The notes under the pieces are model-generated. The model did no database searches and was not told the origin of the DNA. It was given only the letters and a program-made list of their open reading frames with translations. Below, piece after piece: positions 44,801 through 51,470 of a stretch of 64,000 nucleotides of DNA (its first letter is position 1; each line of letters starts with the position of its first letter). Source of the DNA: Roseovarius tolerans. Its GTDB lineage: Bacteria > Pseudomonadota > Alphaproteobacteria > Rhodobacterales > Rhodobacteraceae. The position numbers and the translations under genes were made by a program. The DNA is taken from NCBI RefSeq assembly GCF_900109855.1, contig NZ_FOBO01000003.1, positions 186,001 through 250,000 of the forward strand, written 5' to 3'.

Positions 44801-45269
44801 GCTGACCGCCTTCGAGCAGGTCAATTCCAACTTCACGCTGCTGTTCCGGCATCTTTTCGGCGGGGGTGAGGCCAATCTCGTACTGGTCGAGAGCGACGAC
44901 CCGCTGGAGGCGGGGTTGGAGATCATGTGCCAGCCGCCAGGCAAGAAGCTCTCGACGCTGAGCCTGCTGTCAGGCGGCGAGCAGACCTTGACCGCCTTGG
45001 CGCTGATCTTTGCGGTCTTCCTCGCCAATCCCGCGCCGATCTGCGTGCTCGACGAGGTGGACGCGCCGCTCGATGACGCCAATGTGACACGCTTCTGCGA
45101 CCTGCTGGATGAAATGTGCCGCCGCACCGAGACGCGGTTCCTGATCATCACCCATCACGCCGTGACGATGAGCCGGATGGACCGGCTATTCGGGGTGACG
45201 ATGGCCGAGCAGGGGGTCAGTCAGCTTGTCTCGGTGGACCTCAAGAAGGCTGAAGCCATGGTGGCCTGA
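41808..45269 (+). CDS. smc: Chromosome segregation protein SMC
   Basis: Condensin ATPase that compacts and helps separate chromosomes. 1153 residues: Walker A GPNGCGKSN (33-41), Q-loop near ENRPSAMRGG, long coiled coil, a hinge around 500-640 (GADGPSGWTILPGYQTPQ), return coil, signature LSLLSGGEQT and Walker B CVLDEVDAPLDD, then ITHHAVTM. Start is GTG 41808; GTG 41814 is a close alternative. The Glu/Ala-rich coiled coil is typical of high-GC alphaproteobacteria. Confidence 0.96.
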   Translation: MRVQFSKLRLTGFKSFVDPTDLIIADGLTGVVGPNGCGKSNLLEALRWVMGENRPSAMRGGGMEDVIFAGAATRPARNFAEVVIHLDNSDRLAPAGFNDADHLEIVRRITRDVGSAYKVNTKDVRARDVQMLFADASTGAHSPALVRQGQISELINAKPKSRRRILEEAAGISGLYQRRHEAELKLRAAETNLTRVDDVVEQLAAQLAQLARQAKQAARYRQIGEELRLAEGLLLYRRWKEADQARARAEEDLRERTTAAARAEASAREAAKARTKADDALPALREEEAIAGAILQRLTVQRDTLSEQEANARDRIETLEGRIAQLARDIERETGLNHDAGETIKRLDWEAAELAKGAEGHDGRLEAAQEEARDAARVLQERESDLSQMTEDMARLSARHQSAQRLIEDCRKTLAKSETEAERARATQAGSLEALRKAETDQAAAAKAEAEAVAAAEAAEAALVTADEARAEAQTREAEARAARSEAEGEVNALRAEVTALAKLVERDTAEGGQIMDRLQVQQGFEKALGAALADDLRAAEVGADGPSGWTILPGYQTPQPLPEGVTALTNHVSVPEVLARRMSQIGLVDAEDAPRLQPLLKPGQRLVSTEGDLWRWDGFRAWAEDAPSAAALRLQQLNRLEELKQQLEHATARADGAMRAHEALREQLAHCTEEDRAAREARRSADAAVNEANRALSRAEADSNLAGSRLESSGLAVTRHEEEAMAARTGLAEAENGLSGLGDLEATRADLEDIKMTVEAARMTMMAKRSAADELRREGERRTRRSQEIAKEISGWRHRLETAEKRSAELAERKDASEAELAEASATPEILAAKRAELGEEISRSEARRAEAADALSTAEGAARQAGLDEREAERQASEAREARARAEARVDAARETRDLAAERIGEAMDTTPDALLESLGADPDTMPGSDAIEADVNRLKRQRDALGAVNLRAEEDAKEVQEEHDTLVTEKADLEEAIKTLRGGIASLNREGRERLLTAFEQVNSNFTLLFRHLFGGGEANLVLVESDDPLEAGLEIMCQPPGKKLSTLSLLSGGEQTLTALALIFAVFLANPAPICVLDEVDAPLDDANVTRFCDLLDEMCRRTETRFLIITHHAVTMSRMDRLFGVTMAEQGVSQLVSVDLKKAEAMVA

Positions 45270-45361
45270 GCACATTCACACACATCGACGACGTATTTTA
45301 ACCTTTCCTTCACGTCGGCCCGGTGGTGTATTTTTGTTGCAATCCATTGCAGCAGAAGGAG

Positions 45362-45460
45362 GTGATCAGGCTGAATGAAAGCAATTTTCGAAAATGGATG
45401 GTCTTTCTGGCAGCGGGAACGCTGTTGGTCACGATTATCCGGCTTTTGACGGGACTTTGA
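45362..45460 (+). CDS. Candidate small membrane peptide
   Basis: A frame of about 32 codons (GTG 45362) or 29 codons (CTG 45371) encodes NESNFRKWM then a hydrophobic helix (VFLAAGTLLVTIIRLLTG). The sequence AAGGAGGTGATC at 45357-45368 is an exceptionally long match to the anti-Shine-Dalgarno end of 16S rRNA and would sit 7 bp before the CTG. A strong terminator follows 15 bp after the stop. An out-of-frame ATG at 45375 gives only an unlikely 24-codon product. Translation is not proven. Confidence 0.4.
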   Translation: MIRLNESNFRKWMVFLAAGTLLVTIIRLLTGL

Positions 45461-45475
45461 GTTCCTGAAAAAGAA

Positions 45476-45513
45476 GACCCTGCGGAGTTGGCGCTCCGCA
45501 GGGTCACGTTTTC
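45476..45513 (+). terminator. Strong terminator after the candidate peptide
   Basis: Perfect 12-bp stem GACCCTGCGGAG / CTCCGCAGGGTC, loop TTGGCG, followed by ACGTTTTC. Confidence 0.85.
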
Positions 45514-45594
45514 GGTGCTCAGACTGAAAACAACTTTCGAATGCTTGATATACTGCCGATTCATTAGCAAAAAGTAAAGCGCGCCCCGCACAAA

Positions 45595-45621
45595 CAGAAA
45601 ACGCCGCCCAGAAGGACGGCG
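45595..45621 (-). terminator. Terminator after rpmE
   Basis: On the minus strand CGCCGTCC-TTCT-GGGCGGCG followed by TTTTCTGTTT. It closes the minus-strand ribosomal cluster. Confidence 0.8.
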
Positions 45622-45648
45622 TGATCACTCTTCGGTCTGCCCGTGGCT

Positions 45649-45870
45649 TCAGAAGCCGAGGCCAGCATACTTGTTCTTGAACTTCGACACGCGGCCGCCG
45701 GTGTCCATCAGGCGCGAGGAGCCGCCGGTCCAGGCCGGGTGCACCGAGGGGTCGATGTCGAGCGAGAGCGTGTCGCCCTCGGCCCCGTAGGTCGAGCGCA
45801 TCTGCACGACGGTGCCATCGGTCAGCTTGACGTCGATGAGGTGGTAATCGGGATGGATTTCTTTTTTCAT
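45649..45870 (-). CDS. rpmE: 50S ribosomal protein L31
   Basis: 73 residues, [20 protein letters not shown] followed by the [20 protein letters not shown] block. It lacks the zinc-binding CxxC of the other L31 type. It lies 11 bp after rplS in the same direction. Confidence 0.95.
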   Translation of the reverse strand: MKKEIHPDYHLIDVKLTDGTVVQMRSTYGAEGDTLSLDIDPSVHPAWTGGSSRLMDTGGRVSKFKNKYAGLGF

Positions 45871-45881
45871 CTTGCCAGTCC

Positions 45882-46265
45882 TTACGCCGACTTGCCCTTG
45901 AGGGGCTTGTAATGGGTGTCTTCCGCGATGCGAGCCGATTTGCCACGGCGCGCGCGCAGGTAGTAGAGCTTGGCGCGGCGGACGCGGCCACGGCGCACCA
46001 CCTCGATATGCTCGATATTGGTCGAATAGAGCGGGAACATGCGCTCCACGCCTTCGCCAAAGGAAATCTTGCGGACGGTGAACGAGCCTGCGATGCCCTT
46101 GCCGTTGTTGCGGCTGATGCAGACGCCTTCAAAGTTCTGCACACGGGTGCGCGTGCCTTCGGTCACCTTGTAGCCGACGCGGATCGTGTCGCCGGCCTTG
46201 AAATCGGGAATGGTTTTCCCGAGCGAGGCGATCTGTTCCGCCTCCAACTGAGCGATAATATCCAT
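45882..46265 (-). CDS. rplS: 50S ribosomal protein L19
   Basis: 127 residues. Typical L19 blocks: [50 protein letters not shown] and the basic [20 protein letters not shown] lies 7-12 bp before the ATG. Its place after trmD and before rpmE is the normal order. Confidence 0.97.
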   Translation of the reverse strand: MDIIAQLEAEQIASLGKTIPDFKAGDTIRVGYKVTEGTRTRVQNFEGVCISRNNGKGIAGSFTVRKISFGEGVERMFPLYSTNIEHIEVVRRGRVRRAKLYYLRARRGKSARIAEDTHYKPLKGKSA

Positions 46266-46318
46266 CGCAATTCTCCTGATCTGCTTGCGGTTTTCCCCGC
46301 AAAGGTGGTTTGCGTCCC

Positions 46319-46504
46319 TCAGAGCTCTTGGTCTTCTTCCGGGTCCGCATGCCGCGCCCGCCAGAGATCAGGGTCGTCCTTGTCTTGTTCAGTCGTTTCC
46401 GCAGGCACCCCTCGGGGCCGAAGAAGGCCGGGTGGTGTGATGTGCCACAGAAACACGCCCGGAACAGCGATGCCGATTCCAGACTGCGCGGTGTATAGGC
46501 GCAA
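46319..46504 (-). CDS. Possible small protein between trmD and rplS
   Basis: A 61-codon frame starting TTG. The N-terminal half is hydrophobic ([18 protein letters not shown]), the C-terminal half strongly acidic and natural-looking ([20 protein letters not shown]). No Shine-Dalgarno is visible, and a GTG at the VFLWH segment is an alternative. It could be a small membrane protein co-transcribed with trmD, or simply leader of rplS. Confidence 0.35.
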   Translation of the reverse strand: MRLYTAQSGIGIAVPGVFLWHITPPGLLRPRGVPAETTEQDKDDPDLWRARHADPEEDQEL

Positions 46505-46516
46505 TCGGGGGGCGGA

Positions 46517-47320
46517 TCAAGCCTTGTCGCGTTGGGATTTCAGGTGGCGGTCCCACAGGTCCGGGCGGCGCGTGGCAGTGAGGCGTTCGGACATCTCGCG
46601 TCGCCATTCCGCCACCTTGGCGTGATCGCCCGAGGTCAGCACCTCGGGGATCGGGCGGCCCTGCCATTCGGCGGGGCGGGTGTAATGCGGATGCTCCAAA
46701 AGGCCGCTCGAATGGCTTTCTTCGACGGCGCTCTCGGCATTGCCCAGAACCCCGGGCAGGAGCCGCACGCAGGCGTCGATCAGGGCCTGTGCCGCGATCT
46801 CGCCGCCGGTCATCACGAAATCGCCCAGAGAAACCTCCTCGATGCTGTAATGTTCGATCACGCGCTCATCCAGCCCTTCGAAGCGGCCACAAATCAACGT
46901 TACGCCGGGCCCTTGCGCAAGGCGCTGTGCCATGGCCTGATCGAAGCGCCGCCCGCGCGGGCTGAGGTAAATGAGCGGCGCGCCGCGCGGTGCGCTGTCT
47001 TGCGCGCGGTCGATGGCGCGGCCCATCACGTCTGCGCGCAGCACCATGCCCGCGCCGCCACCGGCGGGGGTATCATCGACATTGCGGTGCTTGCCCTCGC
47101 CAAAGGGGCGCAGGTCGATCGGGGTGAGCGACCACAGCCCGTCCTTGAGCGCGCGGCCAGTGAGGCTTTCGCCCAGAACACCGGGGAAGGCCTGCGGCAG
47201 AAGGGTAATGACCTGCGCCTTCCACGCGCGGGCCAACTCCGGTGTGGGGGTGATCAGCTCTCGCGGTTGCAGGGTGGCGCGAATGGATTTGCGCCCGTGG
47301 GATTTGGGTGTGTCACTCAT
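46517..47320 (-). CDS. trmD: tRNA (guanine-N1)-methyltransferase
   Basis: Methylates G37 of tRNAs with SAM, preventing frameshifts. 267 residues with a trefoil-knot SAM site (GDFVMTGGEIAAQALIDA). Other blocks: TLLPQAFPGVLGESLTGRAL, GGGAGMVLRADV and the C-terminal HYTRPAEWQGRPIPEVL. The N-terminus carries about 30 extra residues before the usual start region; the ATG at 47320 is otherwise the natural start. Confidence 0.96.
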   Translation of the reverse strand: MSDTPKSHGRKSIRATLQPRELITPTPELARAWKAQVITLLPQAFPGVLGESLTGRALKDGLWSLTPIDLRPFGEGKHRNVDDTPAGGGAGMVLRADVMGRAIDRAQDSAPRGAPLIYLSPRGRRFDQAMAQRLAQGPGVTLICGRFEGLDERVIEHYSIEEVSLGDFVMTGGEIAAQALIDACVRLLPGVLGNAESAVEESHSSGLLEHPHYTRPAEWQGRPIPEVLTSGDHAKVAEWRREMSERLTATRRPDLWDRHLKSQRDKA

Positions 47321-47373
47321 GATGCTGCCGCTTAGCCTTTGGATCGGGGGGCAGGCAAGGGGTTTTGCGCGGC

Positions 47374-48168
47374 TCAGCTATCGGACTGTTCGGCGCGACG
47401 GTAGCGGCGTAGCACCTTGCGCTTGGCCTCGGCAAGCGCCTCGTCACCCAATGCAGAGCGGTTGAGTGTGAGAAAGTCATGCGCCGCGTTCTCGGGCTGG
47501 GTGTTGTGTTGGGGCAGGGCCGCAAGGTTGTCTGTCGCAACGCCAAGACGCCGCAATGCCTCGCCCAAGGGACCAAGGGGGTCGGGGCCGATATCCTCGA
47601 TCCGGGCGGTCTCTACCTCCGCTTTGGCACCGAGACAGCGACGCGCCTCCTCGATGATATGGGCGTGATCGGCGGCGGGGGCCATGCGGTCGCGGAATGG
47701 CTCGAACTCCTCGGTCAGGCGTTGCGCGCGCAGGTTCTGCCAGTAGAGGCTTCGCAGCCATGTCTCGGGGTTCCGGGTGGTGAACCAGACGGTGATCTGC
47801 GCCTCAGGGCCGTAATACCGCTGCAAAACCTCGACCGCGCTGCGGGCAAGGATCGGGGCGGCGGCATAGGTCTTGACCCCCCTCAGGCCGGGCAAATGCC
47901 CGCTCAGCACCTCGGAACTGATGAGAAGCGGACGTCTGTCACTGCTGTCCCGGTCCGCGACAGCGCGCCGAAATTCAGCGCTGAAGCGGTCGAGATCGGT
48001 CTGCGTGAGGCGTTCGGAGTAGTGCCGCGCGACACGGGCGGCCTCGATCAGGTCAGGGGTCAGCATCAACTGAAGGCGCGGGGCGAGCGTGTCGAATTGC
48101 GCGGTTGCCCCGCGTTGCAGGCTCGAGGTGCCGGTCTTGTGAAAACCGGGATGGAGCAGGATGCGCAT
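47374..48168 (-). CDS. Sulfotransferase-like P-loop protein
   Basis: 264 residues. It opens with HPGFHKTGTSSLQ, a typical PAPS-binding 5'-phosphosulfate loop, and has a later SSEVLSG strand and WFTTRNPETWLRSLYWQNLR, which resembles the 3'-phosphate-binding region. The acceptor is unknown. It sits 3 bp after rimM and before trmD, an unusual place for such an enzyme, so it is probably co-transcribed with translation genes. Confidence 0.7.
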   Translation of the reverse strand: MRILLHPGFHKTGTSSLQRGATAQFDTLAPRLQLMLTPDLIEAARVARHYSERLTQTDLDRFSAEFRRAVADRDSSDRRPLLISSEVLSGHLPGLRGVKTYAAAPILARSAVEVLQRYYGPEAQITVWFTTRNPETWLRSLYWQNLRAQRLTEEFEPFRDRMAPAADHAHIIEEARRCLGAKAEVETARIEDIGPDPLGPLGEALRRLGVATDNLAALPQHNTQPENAAHDFLTLNRSALGDEALAEAKRKVLRRYRRAEQSDS

Positions 48169-48171
48169 CGC

Positions 48172-48681
48172 CTAGAACAGCCCCTCGGGCGGGTCAGCGA
48201 CAATGCGTCTTGCTGCCAGATCGACCGTCGGCACCGCCTCGCAGGTGAAGGGCAAAAGCACCGTGGACTTGAGGCCGGGGCCGTGGATTTCCAAGAGGTC
48301 TGCCGCGCCGTGATTGAGCACCGCCTTGACTCGGCCAAGCGCTGTGCCACCGGTGTCGACCACGTCGAGCCCAATCAGGTCGGCGTGGTAAAACTCGTCA
48401 TCCGGCAGGCTTGGCAATCGGTCGCGGGGCACGTAGAGGCGCACGCCGCGCAGGGCGTCGGCCTGTTCCTTGGTGGCTATGCCGGGAAAGCGCGCGGTGA
48501 GGGCATTGTTGGTCTGCCCTGTCAGGGTCAGATCGAAGCTGCGGCTGCCGTCCTCGGTCGTGAGTGGCGCATAGTCGGCGATGTCCTCGGGGGAGGCGGT
48601 GAAGCTCTTGAGGCGCAATTCGCCCTTGACGCCGAAGGCTCCGGCTATGGCCCCCACGCAGATGCGGTGATCGTCGCTCAT
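48172..48681 (-). CDS. rimM: Ribosome maturation factor RimM
   Basis: Assembles the 30S head and binds S19. 169 residues: RimM N-domain ([20 protein letters not shown]) and PRC-barrel C-domain ([17 protein letters not shown]), ending [10 protein letters not shown]. Position between rpsP and trmD is conserved, although two extra genes are inserted here. Confidence 0.96.
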   Translation of the reverse strand: MSDDHRICVGAIAGAFGVKGELRLKSFTASPEDIADYAPLTTEDGSRSFDLTLTGQTNNALTARFPGIATKEQADALRGVRLYVPRDRLPSLPDDEFYHADLIGLDVVDTGGTALGRVKAVLNHGAADLLEIHGPGLKSTVLLPFTCEAVPTVDLAARRIVADPPEGLF

Positions 48682-48754
48682 GCTGCTCTCTCATGGTTGC
48701 AACCTGTCGAGCAGGCTAGGGGAAAATCACGCCGATGCAAAGGGTTGGCACACA

Positions 48755-49384
48755 TCAGCGGGTCTCCGTTGGCAGGGTGGGGCGGCGTGTCTCCCATCCG
48801 GCCTGTTCCAGCTCGGGTGTGTCGCTGCGGGCCTCGGGCCAGCCGACGCAGAGATAGGCGACGAGCGACCAATCGCTTGGGATATCAAGGTCTTGGGCCA
48901 GTTGATCGGGGTCGAGGATCGACACCCAGCCCACACCAAGACCGCGTGCGCGGGCTGTGAGCCAGAAGAGTGTGATCGCGCCCACCACGGAATAGCGCCG
49001 GGTTTCGGGCATGGTGGCAGCCCCGAGGCCCGCGCCCTTGTCGGTGCTGTCGTCGCACCAGACCGCCAGCTGCACCGGGGCCTCTTGCATGCCCGAGAGT
49101 TTCAAGTTGCTGTAAAGGTGCGCTTTTTCGCCGTCATAGCCGTCGAGCGCCTGAGCATTGGCGGCGCTGAAATTGGCGAGGGCGGCGGCGCGGGCGGCGG
49201 GGGATTCCACCTCGATCACGCGCCACGGCTCGCTGAGGCCCACTGAGGGGGCCAACAGAAACGCGTCGAGGCAATCGCGCAGGATTGCCTCGTCCACGGG
49301 ATCGGTGCGGAAGCGGCGCACGTCGCGCCGCCACCGCATGAGATCGCGCAGGTTGGTCTGGAAGTCTTTGGAAAACTCTGACAT
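48755..49384 (-). CDS. bluB: 5,6-dimethylbenzimidazole synthase
   Basis: Flavin-destroying enzyme that makes the lower ligand of B12 from FMNH2 and oxygen. 209 residues of nitroreductase fold with BluB-specific blocks: RRDVRRFRTDPV, LLAPSVGLSEPWRVIEV, and ATMPETRRYSVVGAI, which separates BluB from ordinary nitroreductases. It begins 18 bp after rpsP, so it is embedded in the ribosomal operon. Together with cobO it points to B12 synthesis. Confidence 0.9.
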   Translation of the reverse strand: MSEFSKDFQTNLRDLMRWRRDVRRFRTDPVDEAILRDCLDAFLLAPSVGLSEPWRVIEVESPAARAAALANFSAANAQALDGYDGEKAHLYSNLKLSGMQEAPVQLAVWCDDSTDKGAGLGAATMPETRRYSVVGAITLFWLTARARGLGVGWVSILDPDQLAQDLDIPSDWSLVAYLCVGWPEARSDTPELEQAGWETRRPTLPTETR

Positions 49385-49402
49385 TCCAGTGCCTTGCCTG
49401 TC

Positions 49403-49807
49403 TTACTCTTCTGCCGTCGCCTCTTCGGCCGCAGCTTTTTCGGCGGGGGCGTTCGCGGCTTCTGCTGCTGCGGCGGCCTTGGCGGCTTTCTCTTCGGCGC
49501 GGTCCTGGGCTTTCTTGCCGGGGACGGCCTTTTTCAGGTTGGCGCGCTCTTTCTTGGCGATCACGCCTGCGTTTTCGAGCATGCGGCTGATGCGGTCGGT
49601 GGGCTGGGCGCCCTGCGCCAGCCAGTGCTGGATGCGCTCCACGTCCATCTTGATGCGATCTTCGCTGTCCTTGGGCAGGAGCGGGTTGTAGGTGCCCAGT
49701 TTCTCGATGAAGCGGCCATCGCGCGGCATGCGGCTGTCCGCTGCAACGATGCGATAGAAGGGGCGCTTTTTCGAGCCACCACGGGCGAGACGGATTTTCA
49801 TGGCCAT
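49403..49807 (-). CDS. rpsP: 30S ribosomal protein S16 with acidic tail
   Basis: 134 residues. The S16 core ([20 protein letters not shown], then [19 protein letters not shown]) takes about the first 85; the rest is a Lys-then-Ala/Glu-rich tail ([20 protein letters not shown]) that many alphaproteobacteria add. AGGAGA precedes the ATG by 8 bp. Confidence 0.96.
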   Translation of the reverse strand: MAMKIRLARGGSKKRPFYRIVAADSRMPRDGRFIEKLGTYNPLLPKDSEDRIKMDVERIQHWLAQGAQPTDRISRMLENAGVIAKKERANLKKAVPGKKAQDRAEEKAAKAAAAAEAANAPAEKAAAEEATAEE

Positions 49808-49855
49808 TTGATATTCTCCTTTAATGGCGGGGGTTTGGTGGGGTTGAACCCCACC

Positions 49856-50152
49856 CTACGACTGATGCTTCTGGTGATGCCGGATCACCTCGGCGATGAT
49901 GAAGTTGAGGAATTCACGGGCGAATTCCGGGTCGAGGTCGGCGGATTTCGCCAGGTCTTCGAGCCGCTCGATCTGCGCGGCTTCGCGCGCGGGATCGGAC
50001 GGGGGAAGGTCGTGTTCGGCCTTGAGCTTGCCCACCGCCTGGGTGTGCTTGAACCGCTCGGCCAGGGTGAAGACGAGGATCGCGTCGAGGCGGTCGATGC
50101 TCTCGCGGTGCTCGGCCAGAAGGGCGGCGGCGCGGGTGGCGTCATTGGTCAT
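49856..50152 (-). CDS. Chorismate mutase, monofunctional AroQ type
   Basis: 98 residues, all-helical. It has RESIDRLDAILVFTLAERF with the catalytic Arg near residue 16, and the KLKAEHDLPPSDPAREAAQI middle. It makes prephenate for the separate dehydratase PheA encoded at 16.3 kb. It lies 48 bp upstream of rpsP in the same direction. Confidence 0.92.
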   Translation of the reverse strand: MTNDATRAAALLAEHRESIDRLDAILVFTLAERFKHTQAVGKLKAEHDLPPSDPAREAAQIERLEDLAKSADLDPEFAREFLNFIIAEVIRHHQKHQS

Positions 50153-50238
50153 GGCGGTTCTCCCGGGCGGCGAACATGCGGGGCTGTATCACGTCGGTAT
50201 TCTGTCGGTATCGCGTCGGTGCGCGGGTCAGGGTCATG

Positions 50239-50847
50239 TCAGTCAATTGGCATCCCCTTCGGCTTGAACATCGGGTCGCAATAATGGGCGATCTCGAGCT
50301 CGATCCCGTCGCGCAGCTGCCCCGAGGCGGCGGCGGAGGGGGATGGGTGGCGATAGACCGCATCCGAGCCGTCGATCGTCGCGGCTTCGCGATCCTTGAC
50401 GCAGCCGAGACGTTCGGCCAGCCGGATGCTGTCGAGGTTCTTGGGGTCGATATAGCTCACGGCCCCCTCCCAGCCTTGCCGCTCGTAGAAACGGCGGCGC
50501 ACGGCGTGGGTCGCCTCAAGCGCATAGCCGCGGCCGGCCTTGTCGGGCCAGATGATCCAGGCGATCTCGCGCTCGGGCCATTTGGCGGGGAACCAGCCGC
50601 CGGCCATGCCGTAGGTCTCGTCCGTCAGCTTGTCGTGGATCATCCACATGCCGAAGCCGCGCACCGCCCAATGGCCGATCTCGGCGGCGTAGAGCATCCA
50701 AGCCTCGTAGGCATTGAGCGGCCCGCCCATGAAGCGCGAGCGGTAGGAGGCGAAGGTCGCCTTGAAATCGGGATAGTCCCCGGCCTCGGGGCCGCGCAGC
50801 ACGAGGCGGCGGGTCTCGATCACCGGGATGTCGGGATAGTTGCTCAT
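50239..50847 (-). CDS. GNAT-family N-acetyltransferase (RimJ/RimL type), copy 1
   Basis: 202 residues. It starts with the typical PVIETRRLVLRGPEAGDYPDF, has the acetyl-CoA site IIWPDKAGRGYALEATHAVR and the Asn of PKNLDSIRLAERLGC. Substrate unknown. Its ATG overlaps the stop of the similar upstream gene (ATGA), so the pair is likely a tandem duplication now diverged. Confidence 0.87.
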   Translation of the reverse strand: MSNYPDIPVIETRRLVLRGPEAGDYPDFKATFASYRSRFMGGPLNAYEAWMLYAAEIGHWAVRGFGMWMIHDKLTDETYGMAGGWFPAKWPEREIAWIIWPDKAGRGYALEATHAVRRRFYERQGWEGAVSYIDPKNLDSIRLAERLGCVKDREAATIDGSDAVYRHPSPSAAASGQLRDGIELEIAHYCDPMFKPKGMPID

Positions 50848-51419
50848 GCGTAGGCCTCGACCGAGCCGTCATCGTCGCGGCCAAGAGCGGTGTCGGTGCC
50901 GGCGTCGGGACCGGGGTGGCGGTAGAGCATGTCGCGGCCCATCGAGACGTTGTCATATTCGCGCTCGAACACTGCGCCGAGGCGTTCGGCCAAGGCGACG
51001 GAGCGGGTATTGCCCGGCAGGATGTTGGAGGTCAGCGTGGTGAACCCCAGATCCTCGTAGGCGTAGCGGCGGGCGCGGAGAGCGGCCTCATGGGCGATGC
51101 CGCGCCCCTCGAAACCCTCGAACACGACCCAGCCCAGTTCCGGTTCGGGCCAGCCTTCGGGGTTCCAGATGCCGCAGATGCCTGCGGGCGCGCCGGTGGC
51201 CTTGTCCTCAATCGTGAAATAGCCGTAGCCATGGATATGCCAGTGGCCGATATTGCAGGCCCACCAGCGCCAGGCGTCGGGGCGCGTCTCGGCCCCGCCA
51301 AAGCCCCAGGCGCGGTCGGGATCGGCGAAGAAGGCCGCCAGCGAGTCGAAGTCGCGCAATTCCGGCCCACGCAGGATGAGGTGGGTGCTGTCGAGCACAG
51401 GGGCTTGCGTGAGGCTCAT
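50844..51419 (-). CDS. GNAT-family N-acetyltransferase (RimJ/RimL type), copy 2
   Basis: About 191 residues from ATG 51419, which has GGAGG upstream; the longer frame to 51455 adds 12 codons inside a repeat element. Motifs parallel copy 1: LDSTHLILRGPELRDFD, WVVFEGFEGRGIAHEA and NILPGNTRSVALAERLGAVF. Both GNAT genes share the module of an N-terminal beta strand with ILRGPE. It follows ffh on the same strand. Confidence 0.86.
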   Translation of the reverse strand: MSLTQAPVLDSTHLILRGPELRDFDSLAAFFADPDRAWGFGGAETRPDAWRWWACNIGHWHIHGYGYFTIEDKATGAPAGICGIWNPEGWPEPELGWVVFEGFEGRGIAHEAALRARRYAYEDLGFTTLTSNILPGNTRSVALAERLGAVFEREYDNVSMGRDMLYRHPGPDAGTDTALGRDDDGSVEAYA

Positions 51420-51440
51420 GGGCGGGCCTCCGGGATAGTC

Positions 51441-51462
51441 GAGTATTTTTGGCAAGATGAAG
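51441..51462 (-). repeat. Dispersed 22-nt intergenic element, copy 2
   Basis: Read on the minus strand it begins CTTCATCTT and ends AAAATACTC, matching copy 1 at 37500-37521 in 20 of 22 positions. It lies between the ffh stop and the GNAT start. Confidence 0.65.
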
Positions 51463-51470
51463 TCATTGGA

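Noticed and set aside
48678..48872. 64-codon minus-strand frame just upstream of rimM
   Set aside because: No family features or ribosome site, overlaps the end of bluB, and the Arg/His/Pro composition is typical of an out-of-frame read.
48755..49384. Generic nitroreductase call
   Set aside because: The RRDVRRF start and MPETRRYS block are specific to BluB.
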